A stretch of DNA of 64,000 nt. It comes from Runella sp. MFBS21. Lineage in GTDB: Bacteria > Bacteroidota > Bacteroidia > Cytophagales > Spirosomataceae. The notes under the pieces were generated by a model that searched no databases, was not told the DNA's origin, and saw nothing but the letters and a program-made list of their open reading frames with translations. The first letter of the stretch is position 1, and every line of letters begins with the position of its first letter. This document shows, piece after piece, positions 1-8,546 of the stretch. The position numbers were made by a program, and so were the translations under genes. The stretch spans positions 620,001 through 684,000 of the forward strand of contig NZ_JARNTW010000001.1 in assembly GCF_029433105.1 (NCBI RefSeq), in the 5' to 3' direction.

Positions 1-945
1 TTTGTGTTCGTCCTTGAGACGGGCGGCTTTATATACCAATAAGCGAGCGGCTTCTATTTTGGTAGCCATTTCGGCCAACTTAAACTGTATCGCTTGATGT
101 TCGAAGATGGGTTTCCCAAATGCTTTGCGTTCGTGGGCGTATTTGAGTGATAATTCCAAGGCACCTGTGGCAATGCCCAAAGCTTGGGCAGCAATACCTA
201 TGCGGCCGCCGTTGAGGGTACTCATCGCAAACTTAAACCCAAAGCCATCGGCACCAATGCGGTTTTCTTTAGGGACTTTTACATCCGAAAACATCAAAGA
301 GTGAGTATCAGACGCACGAATACCCATTTTGTCTTCTTTTTTTCCTACCACAAATCCGTCCCACCCTTTTTCTACAATAAGGCAGTTGATGCCTCGATGT
401 TTGAGTTCGGGGTGAGTCTGAGCAATCACCAAGCATACTGACGAAATCCCACCGTTGGTAATCCAGTTTTTGGTTCCATTGAGAAGATAGTAGTCTTCCT
501 TATCTTCGGCAGTGGTATGTTGAGAGGTTGCATCCGACCCTGCTTCGGGTTCGGAAAGGCAAAATGCCCCGACGATTTCGCCTGAAGCTAATCGAGTAAG
601 GTATTTTTGTTTTTGCTCTTCAGTGCCATATGCTTCTAATCCATAGCATACAAGAGAGTTGTTCACAGAAATTATCACAGAGGCTGAAGCGTCTATCTTT
701 GAAATTTCTTCCATCGCCAATACATAAGAAACTGTATCCATGCCGCCTCCACCGTATTCGGGAGATACCATCATTCCCAAAAAACCTAATTCCCCCATGC
801 GTTTCACTAGCTTAGGGTCGAATTTTTGTTCGTTATCACGTTCGATAATGCCCGGTAAAAGTTCGTTTTGGGCAAAATCACGTGCTGCTTCTTTGACCGC
901 AAGATGCTCTTCTGTCAAATTGAAGTTTAGACCTTCCAATACCAT
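1..945 (-). CDS. acyl-CoA dehydrogenase (3' end beyond window)
   Basis: Flavoenzyme that makes the alpha,beta double bond in acyl-CoA during fatty-acid or branched-chain acid breakdown. The frame is open from the ATG at 945 to the window edge, giving 315 residues of a family usually near 380. It starts MVLEGLNFNLTEEH and carries the family signatures CLSEPEAGSDA, NWITNGG and GIRASDTHSLMF. The N-terminal helical, middle beta and first part of the C-terminal helical domains are present; the catalytic Glu region near the C-terminus lies outside the window. The upstream region holds a palindromic operator and a TAnnTTTG promoter like those of the acyl-CoA dehydrogenase gene at 14965-16776. Substrate chain length cannot be read from the sequence. 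Confidence 0.93.
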   Translation of the reverse strand, partial: MVLEGLNFNLTEEHLAVKEAARDFAQNELLPGIIERDNEQKFDPKLVKRMGELGFLGMMVSPEYGGGGMDTVSYVLAMEEISKIDASASVIISVNNSLVCYGLEAYGTEEQKQKYLTRLASGEIVGAFCLSEPEAGSDATSQHTTAEDKEDYYLLNGTKNWITNGGISSVCLVIAQTHPELKHRGINCLIVEKGWDGFVVGKKEDKMGIRASDTHSLMFSDVKVPKENRIGADGFGFKFAMSTLNGGRIGIAAQALGIATGALELSLKYAHERKAFGKPIFEHQAIQFKLAEMATKIEAARLLVYKAARLKDEHK

Positions 946-994
946 GGTGTTTAGTTAATCTATGAAGTGAAATGTTTTACTTGGCTTGATGTCT

Positions 995-1032
995 CAAATG
1001 TACAGTTTATCCAAAAGGTATGCAAGCATACT
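995..1032 (-). promoter_or_regulatory. promoter with palindromic operator upstream of acyl-CoA dehydrogenase
   Basis: The palindrome GGTATGCAAGCATACT (1017-1032) matches 15 of 16 bases of the site at 16835-16850. Read on the minus strand, the central CTTG (1026-1023) is followed by exactly 20 bases and then TACATTTG (1002-995), a good match to the Bacteroidota -7 element TAnnTTTG. The operator therefore covers the -33 position, as expected for repression. The binding protein is not in the window; a TetR- or GntR-type fatty-acid regulator is a guess. Confidence 0.7.
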
Positions 1033-1051
1033 AAAAACATCTTATTAAAGA

Positions 1052-1786
1052 TTAAGCGACTCCTCCATTGACGCTCAATGTATGACCGTTGACATAACTC
1101 GCCTCGTCCGATGCAAGATATAGGTAGGCATTGGCAATATCTTCGGGCAGTCCCATTCGTTTGACAGGAATGCCAGCAACAGTCTGATTTTTTATTTCTT
1201 CCGGAATAAGATCTGTCATGTCGGTCTTGATAAAACCCGGTGCCACGGCATTGGCAGTAATATTGTATTTGCCAAGTTCTTTGGCCCACGTTTTGACCAT
1301 CCCAATGATAGCAGCTTTGGTAGCAACGTAATTGGTTTGCCCGAAATTGCCCGTTTGCCCCACCACCGAAGAAGTACAAATGATACGGCCGTATTTTTTT
1401 TCTACCATGTAAGGAACAATGGTTTTGGTACAATTAAAAACGCCATTGAGGTTGATGTCAATTACTTGTGACCACTCCTGATACGACATTTTGAGCAGGG
1501 ATTTGTCGCGAGTAATACCCGCATTGTTGACTAGAATATCGATTTGGCCATATTGCTCAAATATATCACGCGCTGCTGCTTCAATGGCAGGTACATCAGT
1601 GACACTAATCTTAACAAATTCGGCCTGAAATCCTTTGTCACGAAGTTCCTGAGCGGTTTGTTCGCCCGCATCCAGCATATCCCAAATGATGACTTTGGCT
1701 CCTTCTCTTGTAAAAATTTCGGCGGTGGCTTTCCCGATACCTCGGGCTCCGCCTGTGATGATAGCAACTTTATTTTCTAAACGCAT
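1052..1786 (-). CDS. FabG-like 3-oxoacyl-ACP/CoA reductase (SDR)
   Basis: Short-chain dehydrogenase of 244 residues, most like NAD(P)H-dependent 3-oxoacyl-ACP or acetoacetyl-CoA reductases. It shows the TGGARGIG nucleotide-binding motif near the N-terminus, NNAG, a catalytic Ser in CTSSVVG, the YVATK catalytic pair and the typical C-terminal end SYVNGHTLSVNGG. The start at 1786 (MRLENKV) is preferred over a TTG at 1810, which would overlap the upstream gene. The MaoC-type hydratase ends 16 bases upstream, so reductase and hydratase are probably co-transcribed and act on 3-hydroxyacyl/3-oxoacyl thioesters. The genomic copy used for essential fatty acid synthesis may be elsewhere, so fabG is not assigned. 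Confidence 0.88.
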   Translation of the reverse strand: MRLENKVAIITGGARGIGKATAEIFTREGAKVIIWDMLDAGEQTAQELRDKGFQAEFVKISVTDVPAIEAAARDIFEQYGQIDILVNNAGITRDKSLLKMSYQEWSQVIDINLNGVFNCTKTIVPYMVEKKYGRIICTSSVVGQTGNFGQTNYVATKAAIIGMVKTWAKELGKYNITANAVAPGFIKTDMTDLIPEEIKNQTVAGIPVKRMGLPEDIANAYLYLASDEASYVNGHTLSVNGGVA

Positions 1787-1802
1787 GATAAAAAAGAGAT
1801 AA

Positions 1803-2261
1803 TTATTCAAACATCAAAGTAATCAATTCGGCTACACAAGCAGGCTTAGAACTGCCTTCAAGCTCAAAATACGCGTCTATTACGGTCTTGATACCATTGG
1901 GCTGTTGGTCTTCGATTTCTTTAAGGATAGCTCTCATTCGGATACGGCTACCCGTGGGCACAGGCGCGGTAAACCGAACTTTATTAGTCCCGTAGTTTAG
2001 CCCCATTTTGACTGATTTGACTCTATAAAGTTCATACAAAAATTTGGGAGCTAAAGAGAGAGTCAAAAAACCATGAGCGATAGTAGTTTTGAAGGGAGAA
2101 TACTGAGCAGCCATTTCGGAGTTGACATGAATCCATTGCTGATCACCTGTGGCTTTGGCAAAGTCATTGATCATCTCTTGGGTAATCATCACCCAATCGC
2201 TCGTTCCTAATTCTTTTCCTAAGTGCGTTCGAAAATCAGAAAGTGTAGCAAAAATAAGCAT
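1803..2261 (-). CDS. MaoC-like (R)-specific enoyl-CoA hydratase
   Basis: Hot-dog-fold hydratase of about 152 residues that adds water to enoyl thioesters. The hydratase signature is visible: TGDQQWIHVNSEMAA (catalytic Asp and His) followed by TIAHGFLTLSL. The ATG at 2261 (MLIFATLSDF) fits family length better than a TTG-type start at 2297. It lies just upstream of the FabG-like gene in the same direction. Together they could interconvert enoyl-, 3-hydroxy- and 3-oxoacyl thioesters; whether for degradation or synthesis is not decided by the sequence. Confidence 0.85.
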   Translation of the reverse strand: MLIFATLSDFRTHLGKELGTSDWVMITQEMINDFAKATGDQQWIHVNSEMAAQYSPFKTTIAHGFLTLSLAPKFLYELYRVKSVKMGLNYGTNKVRFTAPVPTGSRIRMRAILKEIEDQQPNGIKTVIDAYFELEGSSKPACVAELITLMFE

Positions 2262-2355
2262 AAAAAATAAAGGGAGTAGTTTATGTCTAAAGTACAAAAA
2301 AAACGAAGATATGTTCTTTTAAAGTACAATGAAATAAAGTTTTTCTCCTTATTTA

Positions 2356-2392
2356 TATGATAAGAGAGACCGATGGCCTCTCTCTTATCATA
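2356..2392 (-). terminator. hairpin after M28 peptidase gene
   Basis: Perfect 14-bp inverted repeat (arms 2356-2369 and 2379-2392, loop of 9 bases) just downstream of the peptidase stop codon. It separates this gene from the MaoC gene. There is no strong U-run, so it may act as a weak terminator or a 3'-end stabiliser. Confidence 0.6.
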
Positions 2393-2409
2393 TACGCTTA
2401 TTCCCAATC

Positions 2410-4026
2410 TTAAGGCTTATTGCTATCGACTTTGATGCGTTCATCTCGATTAGCGAGTTCCCAAGCGGTATGAAAAACAAGTTGGACAATTTTGCTTTGT
2501 TTATCAAACAAAATCTTCTCTACATCATCTCCTGGGCGATGGTAATCTTCATGAACACCTGTAAAATAGAAAATAACCGGAATTTTGTTTTTGGCAAAAT
2601 TGTAATGGTCGGAGCGGTAATAAAAGCGATTTGGATCGGAAGGGTTGTTGTAGGTGTAGTCTAGTTGATAATTGATGTATTTGGAGTTAGCAGACTCACC
2701 AATGGCATGAAGTTCGGACGATAATTTGTCAGAACCAATAATGTAAACGTATTTTGGATCTTTTTGATGGGCATTATCTACTCGCCCAATCATGTCTATA
2801 TTGAGGTTACAGACTGTATTTGCCAACGGAATCACGGGATTGGCAGTATAATATTCTGACCCCCATAGCCCTTTCTCTTCTCCTGTTACGGTCATAAACA
2901 AAATACTGCGACGAGGACCGTGCCCTTCGGCTTTGGCTTTTGAAAATGCCTCGGCTAATTCAAGGATTGAGACTGTACCAGAACCGTCATCGTCTGCACC
3001 GTTATTTATTTGTCCATCAGCTGATATACCGATGTGGTCGAGGTGAGCCGTAATTACAATCACTTCGTCTTTTTTGTCGGTGCCTTCCAAAAAGCCCATG
3101 ACATTTTCGGTCATGACGATGTTGTCTTTGCGCTCCGCTTTGAGCTTGACTGTACTTTCGGCAATACTACCTGCTGCCGGTGGAATACCTTTTTGAGTAA
3201 TATTCTTTTGAATTTTTGCTAATTTCTTTTCTTTAATATTCAACAAGTCCAATGCCATTTGACGTGAAATTGTGAAGGCAGCGTTACCATTGATTTTTTC
3301 GGTATAGGGCTTAGTGGAAAGCCGATTGAAACGTTGACTCATGGCGCTTCTTTTGGCGATTTGCTGGGAGAAGGCCGAGCCAGTCAGGTCTGAGACGATA
3401 AACACATACTTGGCACCTTTTTGAGTGGCTAAGTTTGCTTTACGTTGCCAAGCCAAATTATCGTCGCTCCATTTAGAGAGAGTCGCATCACCACTGAGCA
3501 AGTATTGTCCATTTTTGTTTTTGGGTTCTCCTTCCAAAATGACTACCGCTTTGCCTGTAACATCAATATTTTTATAATCATCATAGCGATCAGATTCGAT
3601 GCCATAACCCGCAAAGATAACCGGCACTTTTTCTTCCGAAAGCACATTGAGCAACCCACTGAGATAGAAATCATGTTGTAACTCATAGCGTTGGGTTTCG
3701 GTTGCGAGATACACTTCTCCCCAATTTTTCTGATACAAGGCATAAGGCTGAAAATACGATTTGTTTCCGTCTTCGGTGGGGACAATCGCTTGCAGGCCGA
3801 CCGACTTGAAAAAGTCAGCGACATATTTGGCGGCTTTTTTTTGCCCTTTCGAACCAGTATCACGTCCTTCGAGGCTATCGTGAGCAATGACTCTCAAATG
3901 GCGTTCTAAATCTTGAGGTGTGATTGTTTGCGAATACTGTAGCGATAAGTCTTGGGCGTAGGCGGTTGAGTTTGTCAGGCATAGAAGCGAGATACAGCTC
4001 AAGGCTAATAATTTTATTTGATTCAT
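2410..4026 (-). CDS. secreted M28 family metallopeptidase
   Basis: Zinc aminopeptidase-like protein of 538 residues with a signal peptide (MNQIKLLALSCISLLCLT, then ...AYAQ). A protease-associated (PA) domain appears to be inserted in the middle. Metal and catalytic residues of family M28 are visible in order: ITAHLDHIG, NNGADDDGSG, TGEEKGLWGSEYY, NIDMIGR and the late YRSDHYNF histidine. The start at 4026 is chosen because it begins the signal peptide; the in-frame start at 4068 would run into the preceding gene. It acts in the periplasm or outside the cell on peptides. Specific substrates are unknown. Confidence 0.92.
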   Translation of the reverse strand: MNQIKLLALSCISLLCLTNSTAYAQDLSLQYSQTITPQDLERHLRVIAHDSLEGRDTGSKGQKKAAKYVADFFKSVGLQAIVPTEDGNKSYFQPYALYQKNWGEVYLATETQRYELQHDFYLSGLLNVLSEEKVPVIFAGYGIESDRYDDYKNIDVTGKAVVILEGEPKNKNGQYLLSGDATLSKWSDDNLAWQRKANLATQKGAKYVFIVSDLTGSAFSQQIAKRSAMSQRFNRLSTKPYTEKINGNAAFTISRQMALDLLNIKEKKLAKIQKNITQKGIPPAAGSIAESTVKLKAERKDNIVMTENVMGFLEGTDKKDEVIVITAHLDHIGISADGQINNGADDDGSGTVSILELAEAFSKAKAEGHGPRRSILFMTVTGEEKGLWGSEYYTANPVIPLANTVCNLNIDMIGRVDNAHQKDPKYVYIIGSDKLSSELHAIGESANSKYINYQLDYTYNNPSDPNRFYYRSDHYNFAKNKIPVIFYFTGVHEDYHRPGDDVEKILFDKQSKIVQLVFHTAWELANRDERIKVDSNKP

Positions 4027-4052
4027 GGGGTTGATGAATAAAGTGGATAGCT

Positions 4053-4673
4053 TTAGAACAAACGCCAAGTGGCGATTTGATCAAAGAAATTTGGAATGGA
4101 TGCTGGTAATAAAAGCGCCATGAAAACAATCCCAAACAAAGCACCGTACAGGTGGGCATCGTGGTTGATATAACCACCTGATTTTCGGGATTCATAAAAT
4201 GAATACAGCATGTAAATAGCGCCAAAAATAAACCCTGGAATACAAATGGCGAAGTATAAGCACACTTTTTGTAAAGGAGCTAAGAGAATAAAAGCAAATA
4301 AGAGCGATGCTACGCCGCCTGAGGCTCCAAGCGAAAGATAGCGGCTGTTGGTACGGTGTTTGAGAAAAGTAGGAATATCCGAAACGACGATTCCCAATAA
4401 GTACAAAGCCAAATAATAAATAGTGCCAGTAGGTCCAAAAATACTGTTCAGAAACATTTCCATGGCTTCACCAAAGAAATACAAGCTAAACATATTGAAA
4501 ATCAAATGACCAAAGTCGGCATGGATAAAACCCGATGTAATAAAACGATAGTATTCGTTTTTAGACGCAACCCGTACGGGATTCATTGCCCATTTGTCAA
4601 GAAAAGAAGGATTTTGAAATCCATACCAACTAATACCTGCTGTGATGATTATCAGAATGAGCGTAAGAGACAT
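4053..4673 (-). CDS. rhomboid family intramembrane serine protease
   Basis: Small polytopic membrane protease of 206 residues. The catalytic Ser lies in GASGG (motif GxSG) and the partner His in DAHLYGALFG. The HxxxN-type loop is seen in FIHADFGHLIFNMFSLYFFG. The region between the motifs contains four to five hydrophobic segments. It ends 26 bases upstream of the M28 peptidase start, so the two may share a transcript. Rhomboids cut single-pass membrane proteins; no substrate can be inferred here. Confidence 0.9.
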   Translation of the reverse strand: MSLTLILIIITAGISWYGFQNPSFLDKWAMNPVRVASKNEYYRFITSGFIHADFGHLIFNMFSLYFFGEAMEMFLNSIFGPTGTIYYLALYLLGIVVSDIPTFLKHRTNSRYLSLGASGGVASLLFAFILLAPLQKVCLYFAICIPGFIFGAIYMLYSFYESRKSGGYINHDAHLYGALFGIVFMALLLPASIPNFFDQIATWRLF

Positions 4674-4791
4674 AGAATAAATGTACAGTTTATAGGGCTA
4701 TATTGGAAACAACGAAATTGCTTGTAATCTTAAACAAGCTGAATTTCAAATGCAAACATACAGGAAGTACTCTAAAACTCTCTTTTTTGAC

Positions 4792-5436
4792 TTATTTGTT
4801 TTTTTTGGAGCGTAGATACACCCGATTTTCGCTACCATTGAGGAGACGAATGATGTTTTTTTGGTGGGTAATTACTACTACAGCAAATAGCAAAAATCCA
4901 AATACAATCAATAGTGTACTAGCTTGCCCAAATATACCTAGCACCAATATCATAGGAAAAGCAAAGGCTGCCACAATAGAACTTAGAGAGACATAATTGG
5001 AGGCCAAAAATACCAATATAAAAATCGCAATGCACAGTGACGCCACTGGTGGGTCAATAGCCAAAATCATTCCTAGGGAAGTAGCAACTCCTTTTCCACC
5101 CTTAAAACGCACAAAAATAGGATACAAATGCCCTAAAACTGCCGCAGAACCTAAGAGTAGCTTGAAAGTGAGGATTTGAGAGGTGTCAATTACGTCTAAA
5201 AAATAGAGTATATTGGCCAACATAGTAGCCGTCCATCCTTTCAGTACGTCGATTAGTAATACAATGGTGCCAGCTCGTTTACCCAATACACGGAACGTAT
5301 TTGTTGCCCCTGCATTTCCACTTCCAAATTTCCTAACGTCGATTCCAAAATAAGCTTCACCGTACCAAATGGCGGAGGGTATAGAACCCAACAAGTAAGC
5401 TGTCACAAAGGCAAAACACACATGCCAAACATTCAT
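4792..5436 (-). CDS. plsY: glycerol-3-phosphate acyltransferase PlsY
   Basis: Inner-membrane acyltransferase of 214 residues that transfers an acyl group from acyl-phosphate to glycerol-3-phosphate, the first step of phospholipid synthesis. Family motifs are clear: LLGSIPSAIWYG near the N-terminus, FGSGNAGATNTFRVLG, and RFKGGKGVATSLGM. Several hydrophobic segments match the family topology and the length is normal. A TAnnTTTG-like -7 element (TACATTTG on the minus strand, 5522-5515) lies about 79 bases upstream of the start. The SDR gene at 5570 is divergent. Confidence 0.96.
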   Translation of the reverse strand: MNVWHVCFAFVTAYLLGSIPSAIWYGEAYFGIDVRKFGSGNAGATNTFRVLGKRAGTIVLLIDVLKGWTATMLANILYFLDVIDTSQILTFKLLLGSAAVLGHLYPIFVRFKGGKGVATSLGMILAIDPPVASLCIAIFILVFLASNYVSLSSIVAAFAFPMILVLGIFGQASTLLIVFGFLLFAVVVITHQKNIIRLLNGSENRVYLRSKKNK

Positions 5437-5514
5437 CGAAAAAGTGTAAGTTTTTTAAGGTTAGAAAAAAACACAGATAACGTTAAAAATTGGTTTTTCT
5501 TTCAGAAAAGCCAA

Positions 5515-5522
5515 CAAATGTA
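5515..5522 (-). promoter_or_regulatory. -7 promoter element for plsY
   Basis: TACATTTG on the minus strand matches the Bacteroidota TAnnTTTG consensus. A TTTG sits about 25 bases further upstream, which is longer than the usual spacing, so only the -7 box is well supported. Confidence 0.4.
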
Positions 5523-5569
5523 AAACTTTATCTTGACCTTTGTTTTACAAAAATAACATTTTTTTAAGA

Positions 5570-6280
5570 ATGAACCCTCTTTTAATTGTCACTGGTGGTA
5601 CCAAAGGCATAGGACGTGCACTCATCGAAAGATTTGTGGAAGGCGGATTTGATGTGGTGACGTGTTCGCGAAATAAAAATGATTTAGAAACCCTTCGCTC
5701 TGATTTACAGTACAAATACCCTAACTCTCAAATTTTTATAAAAGTAAGCGACCTATCTCAAAAAGAAGATGTAAAGGCCTTGGCCTCTTTTATAAACGCA
5801 TTAAAACGACCTGTAGACATCTTGGTCAACAATACTGGCCTATTTGCACCTAGCCAAGTTCATAGTGAGCCTGAAGGAGCCTTAGAAAAAATGATAGAAA
5901 CTAATCTTTACAGCGCTTATTATTTGACTAGAGAACTTATAGAAGGTATGAAAGCACACAAAAAAGGGCATATTTTCAACATGTGCTCTATCGCAAGTAC
6001 AACGGCCTATATCAATGGAGGCGCTTATGCAGTTTCTAAATTTGCGCTTTATGGCATGACTAAATTACTCAGGCAAGAAATGAAGCAATATGGCGTCAAG
6101 GTGACTGCGGTCTTACCGGGGGCTACTTTGACCCCAAGCTGGGAAGGAGTAGAGCTACCTGCGGAGCGATTTATCAGAGCAGAAGATGTTGCCGAGATGG
6201 TTTGGAGTACGGCCAAATTATCCCCTGAAAGCGTAGTCGAAGAAATTTTGATACGTCCACAGTTGGGAGATATTGTTTAA
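5570..6280 (+). CDS. SDR family oxidoreductase
   Basis: NAD(P)-dependent short-chain dehydrogenase of 236 residues. It shows VTGGTKGIG (Rossmann motif), NNTG, a catalytic Ser in MCSIAS and the YAVSK catalytic Tyr/Lys pair. The start MNPLLIVTGG at 5570 places the Rossmann motif at the usual position; the earlier in-frame ATG at 5540 would add an atypical extension. The gene is divergent from plsY and followed after 84 bases by the ROK gene. Substrate unknown. Confidence 0.88.
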   Translation: MNPLLIVTGGTKGIGRALIERFVEGGFDVVTCSRNKNDLETLRSDLQYKYPNSQIFIKVSDLSQKEDVKALASFINALKRPVDILVNNTGLFAPSQVHSEPEGALEKMIETNLYSAYYLTRELIEGMKAHKKGHIFNMCSIASTTAYINGGAYAVSKFALYGMTKLLRQEMKQYGVKVTAVLPGATLTPSWEGVELPAERFIRAEDVAEMVWSTAKLSPESVVEEILIRPQLGDIV

Positions 6281-6364
6281 GTTTAGGATTTTTGCGCGTT
6301 AAATCGCTATTTTGCATTAAACCTTTTACTATTAACTATCAACTGATAAGATTTTAACTGACCA

Positions 6365-7273
6365 ATGGAACAATATTTGGGTATAGACGTGGGGGGGACC
6401 AACGTCAAAATGGGCGTCGTAGATACAGAGACAGGGCGCATTTCAAATTTCTATAGCCACGATACTTCTAGCTGGAGACAATCAGGGCATTTTGAAGAAA
6501 ATTTAGGCGATGCTATTTCTGTTCAACTACATGAATACCCGAATATTAAAAAAGTAGGTATAGGTTTGCCTGGAATGATTAATCGCAATCGTACCGTACC
6601 TTTAGAAATTACTGCAATTCCTGAAATTGATAATGTGCCTCTCGTAGAATATCTATCGAAGCGTTTTGAAGGGGTACAGTTTTTCCTGGAAAATGACGCA
6701 AATGCTGCTGCGCTTGGGGAGTTTTATTTTGCTGCCGAAAAAATCAATGAAAATTATATTTTTATCACGCTTGGCACAGGAGTAGGAGGGGCGGCTATCA
6801 TCAATCGTAAGGTTTTTGTGGGTGGAGACGGAAATGCCATGGAGCCTGGACACATTCCTTCTCGCAACGGCAAGGTTCTTGAAAGAAATATCGGCAAAAA
6901 AGAACTCCTTGACTTAGCCAACTATATGCGAGGTAAATACACAGGAGATACCCACCTTCCCGACGATGGTACAATTTCTACCACGGGCCTTGTAGCAGCA
7001 GCAGCCGAAGGCGATGAGCTTGCTTTACAAATATGGAATGAAGTAGGGGAGATGTTGGGTGATGGCTTAGTGGCGATGGTTCGTATTTTGGATATTAAAC
7101 TCATTTTAATTGGAGGAGGATTGGCTGCTTCGTTTGATTATATTCTTCCGGCTGTTACTAAACAATTGAATTATTGGCTTACGCCCTATTATTTAAAAGA
7201 CCTTGAAATCAAGCGTGCTACGCTCGGCAATGATGCAGGTCTGCTAGGAGCAGCTTCTTTATGTTTTGATTAG
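6365..7273 (+). CDS. ROK family sugar kinase-like protein
   Basis: Protein of 302 residues in the ROK family, likely a glucokinase or related hexose kinase. Phosphate-binding motif GIDVGGTNVKMGV is at the N-terminus, the catalytic Asp is in ENDANAAALGE, and GTGVGGAAI follows. The family His is present in AMEPGH, but the usual downstream Cys cluster that binds structural zinc is absent. No helix-turn-helix is present, so this is the kinase rather than the repressor type. The next gene on the same strand is a GH130 enzyme. Confidence 0.88.
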   Translation: MEQYLGIDVGGTNVKMGVVDTETGRISNFYSHDTSSWRQSGHFEENLGDAISVQLHEYPNIKKVGIGLPGMINRNRTVPLEITAIPEIDNVPLVEYLSKRFEGVQFFLENDANAAALGEFYFAAEKINENYIFITLGTGVGGAAIINRKVFVGGDGNAMEPGHIPSRNGKVLERNIGKKELLDLANYMRGKYTGDTHLPDDGTISTTGLVAAAAEGDELALQIWNEVGEMLGDGLVAMVRILDIKLILIGGGLAASFDYILPAVTKQLNYWLTPYYLKDLEIKRATLGNDAGLLGAASLCFD

Positions 7274-7364
7274 TAGTTTACAATAAAACTTTGTAAAAAG
7301 GGTTAAGAGGGTTGTCTTTCAATGCTTTTAGCCTTTTTTTATGTGTTCCAAATCTTCTGATAAC

Positions 7365-8480
7365 ATGAAAAAAATAGCCTTTCTTATTCTGCTTTCGCCT
7401 TGTGCTTTGGCTCAACTAACCCAAAACTGGATGATTGGGCCTTTCAAGAAAGTCGATGGGCTTAATCCTATTCTTACTGCTAATACAACTACGACTTTTG
7501 AGTGTCCCGTACGAGGCGAAACAGTAAAATGGGAAGAGAAGGATGTTTTTAATCCCGCCGTCGTGGTACGTCACAATAAGATTTATATGATTTATCGTGC
7601 CGAAGATAAAGTGGGAAAATATGCTGGTACGTCGCGTTTGGGCTTGGCCGTGAGTAGTGATGGCTTACATTTCAAACGAATGCCTCAGCCTGTATTTTAT
7701 CCTGACAATGATTTCATGAAAAAATACGAATGGGAAGGTGGATGCGAAGACCCTCGCGTGGTAGAAACAGAAGACAGCCGCTATCTCATGACTTATACCT
7801 CATACGATGGAGATAAGGCACGGCTTTGCGTAGCAAGTTCTGCCGACCTCTTGCATTGGCAAAAGCATGGTTTAGCTTTTGCTAATTTTATCAAAAGCAA
7901 ACGCGATTTTTGGTCAAAATCTGGCTCAATTGTGTGTCGTAAAGTGGGAAATAGAATGATAGCCACCAAAATCAACGGTCAATATTGGATGTATTGGGGT
8001 GACCAAGCGCAGCTTTATGCCGCCACTTCCGACGACCTCATCAATTGGTACCCTGTCGTGAAAGCTTATGATGCGGCTTACCAACCTGCCAATGTATCGG
8101 ATGTAGGATGTATGCCCGTAGCCTCGGTGAGAACTGGTAAGCACGATTCGCGATTGCTCGAATCTGGCCCGCCCGCCCTATTGACAAAAAAAGGTATATT
8201 GCTCCTTTATAATGGTATGAATTACAATAGTACAGGAGATGCCAACCTTCCTGAGGGTACCTACGCAGCAGGGCAGTTTTTGTTTGAAGCTGACAATCCT
8301 CTCCAACTCAAAGACCGTTCGGCAAATTATTTTATCAAGCCCGACAAACCTTACGAAATCAATGGCCAAGTAAATCAGGTATGTTTTGTGGAAGGATTGG
8401 CTTCCTTGCGGGGAAAATGGTTTTTGTACTATGGTACGGCCGATTCTAAAATTGCGGTAGCAGTAGCTAATCAAAAATAA
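7365..8480 (+). CDS. secreted glycoside hydrolase family 130 protein
   Basis: Five-bladed propeller enzyme of about 371 residues from the family of beta-mannoside phosphorylases and hydrolases. The start MKKIAFLILLSPCALAQ at 7365 gives a signal peptide; the in-frame ATG at 7341 would bury it. Family features include NPILTA, FNPAVVV, IYMIYRAED, RLGLAVSSDGLHF, WEGGCEDPRVV and a second repeat around LLLYNGMN. Most GH130 phosphorylases are cytoplasmic, so a signal peptide points to a hydrolase or another extracytoplasmic role. The DUF1080 gene follows after 66 bases. Confidence 0.88.
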   Translation: MKKIAFLILLSPCALAQLTQNWMIGPFKKVDGLNPILTANTTTTFECPVRGETVKWEEKDVFNPAVVVRHNKIYMIYRAEDKVGKYAGTSRLGLAVSSDGLHFKRMPQPVFYPDNDFMKKYEWEGGCEDPRVVETEDSRYLMTYTSYDGDKARLCVASSADLLHWQKHGLAFANFIKSKRDFWSKSGSIVCRKVGNRMIATKINGQYWMYWGDQAQLYAATSDDLINWYPVVKAYDAAYQPANVSDVGCMPVASVRTGKHDSRLLESGPPALLTKKGILLLYNGMNYNSTGDANLPEGTYAAGQFLFEADNPLQLKDRSANYFIKPDKPYEINGQVNQVCFVEGLASLRGKWFLYYGTADSKIAVAVANQK

Positions 8481-8546
8481 AACTTAGGAAAGTAAATTTA
8501 TCTAATTCATTCCCTTTTTCGTTAAACTATAACCAATTAATAACAC

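Noticed and set aside
960-1433. 157-codon ORF on the minus strand overlapping the FabG-like gene
   Set aside because: It runs in another frame of a well-supported SDR gene and has a Cys/His-rich random composition.
4747-4762. Partial match to the acyl-CoA operator (TGCAAACATAC)
   Set aside because: Only one half is preserved and no acyl-CoA gene is nearby.
6320-6340. Promoter-like TATTTTGC upstream of the ROK gene
   Set aside because: The spacing inside the -7 box is one base short of TAnnTTTG and no -33 element is in place.
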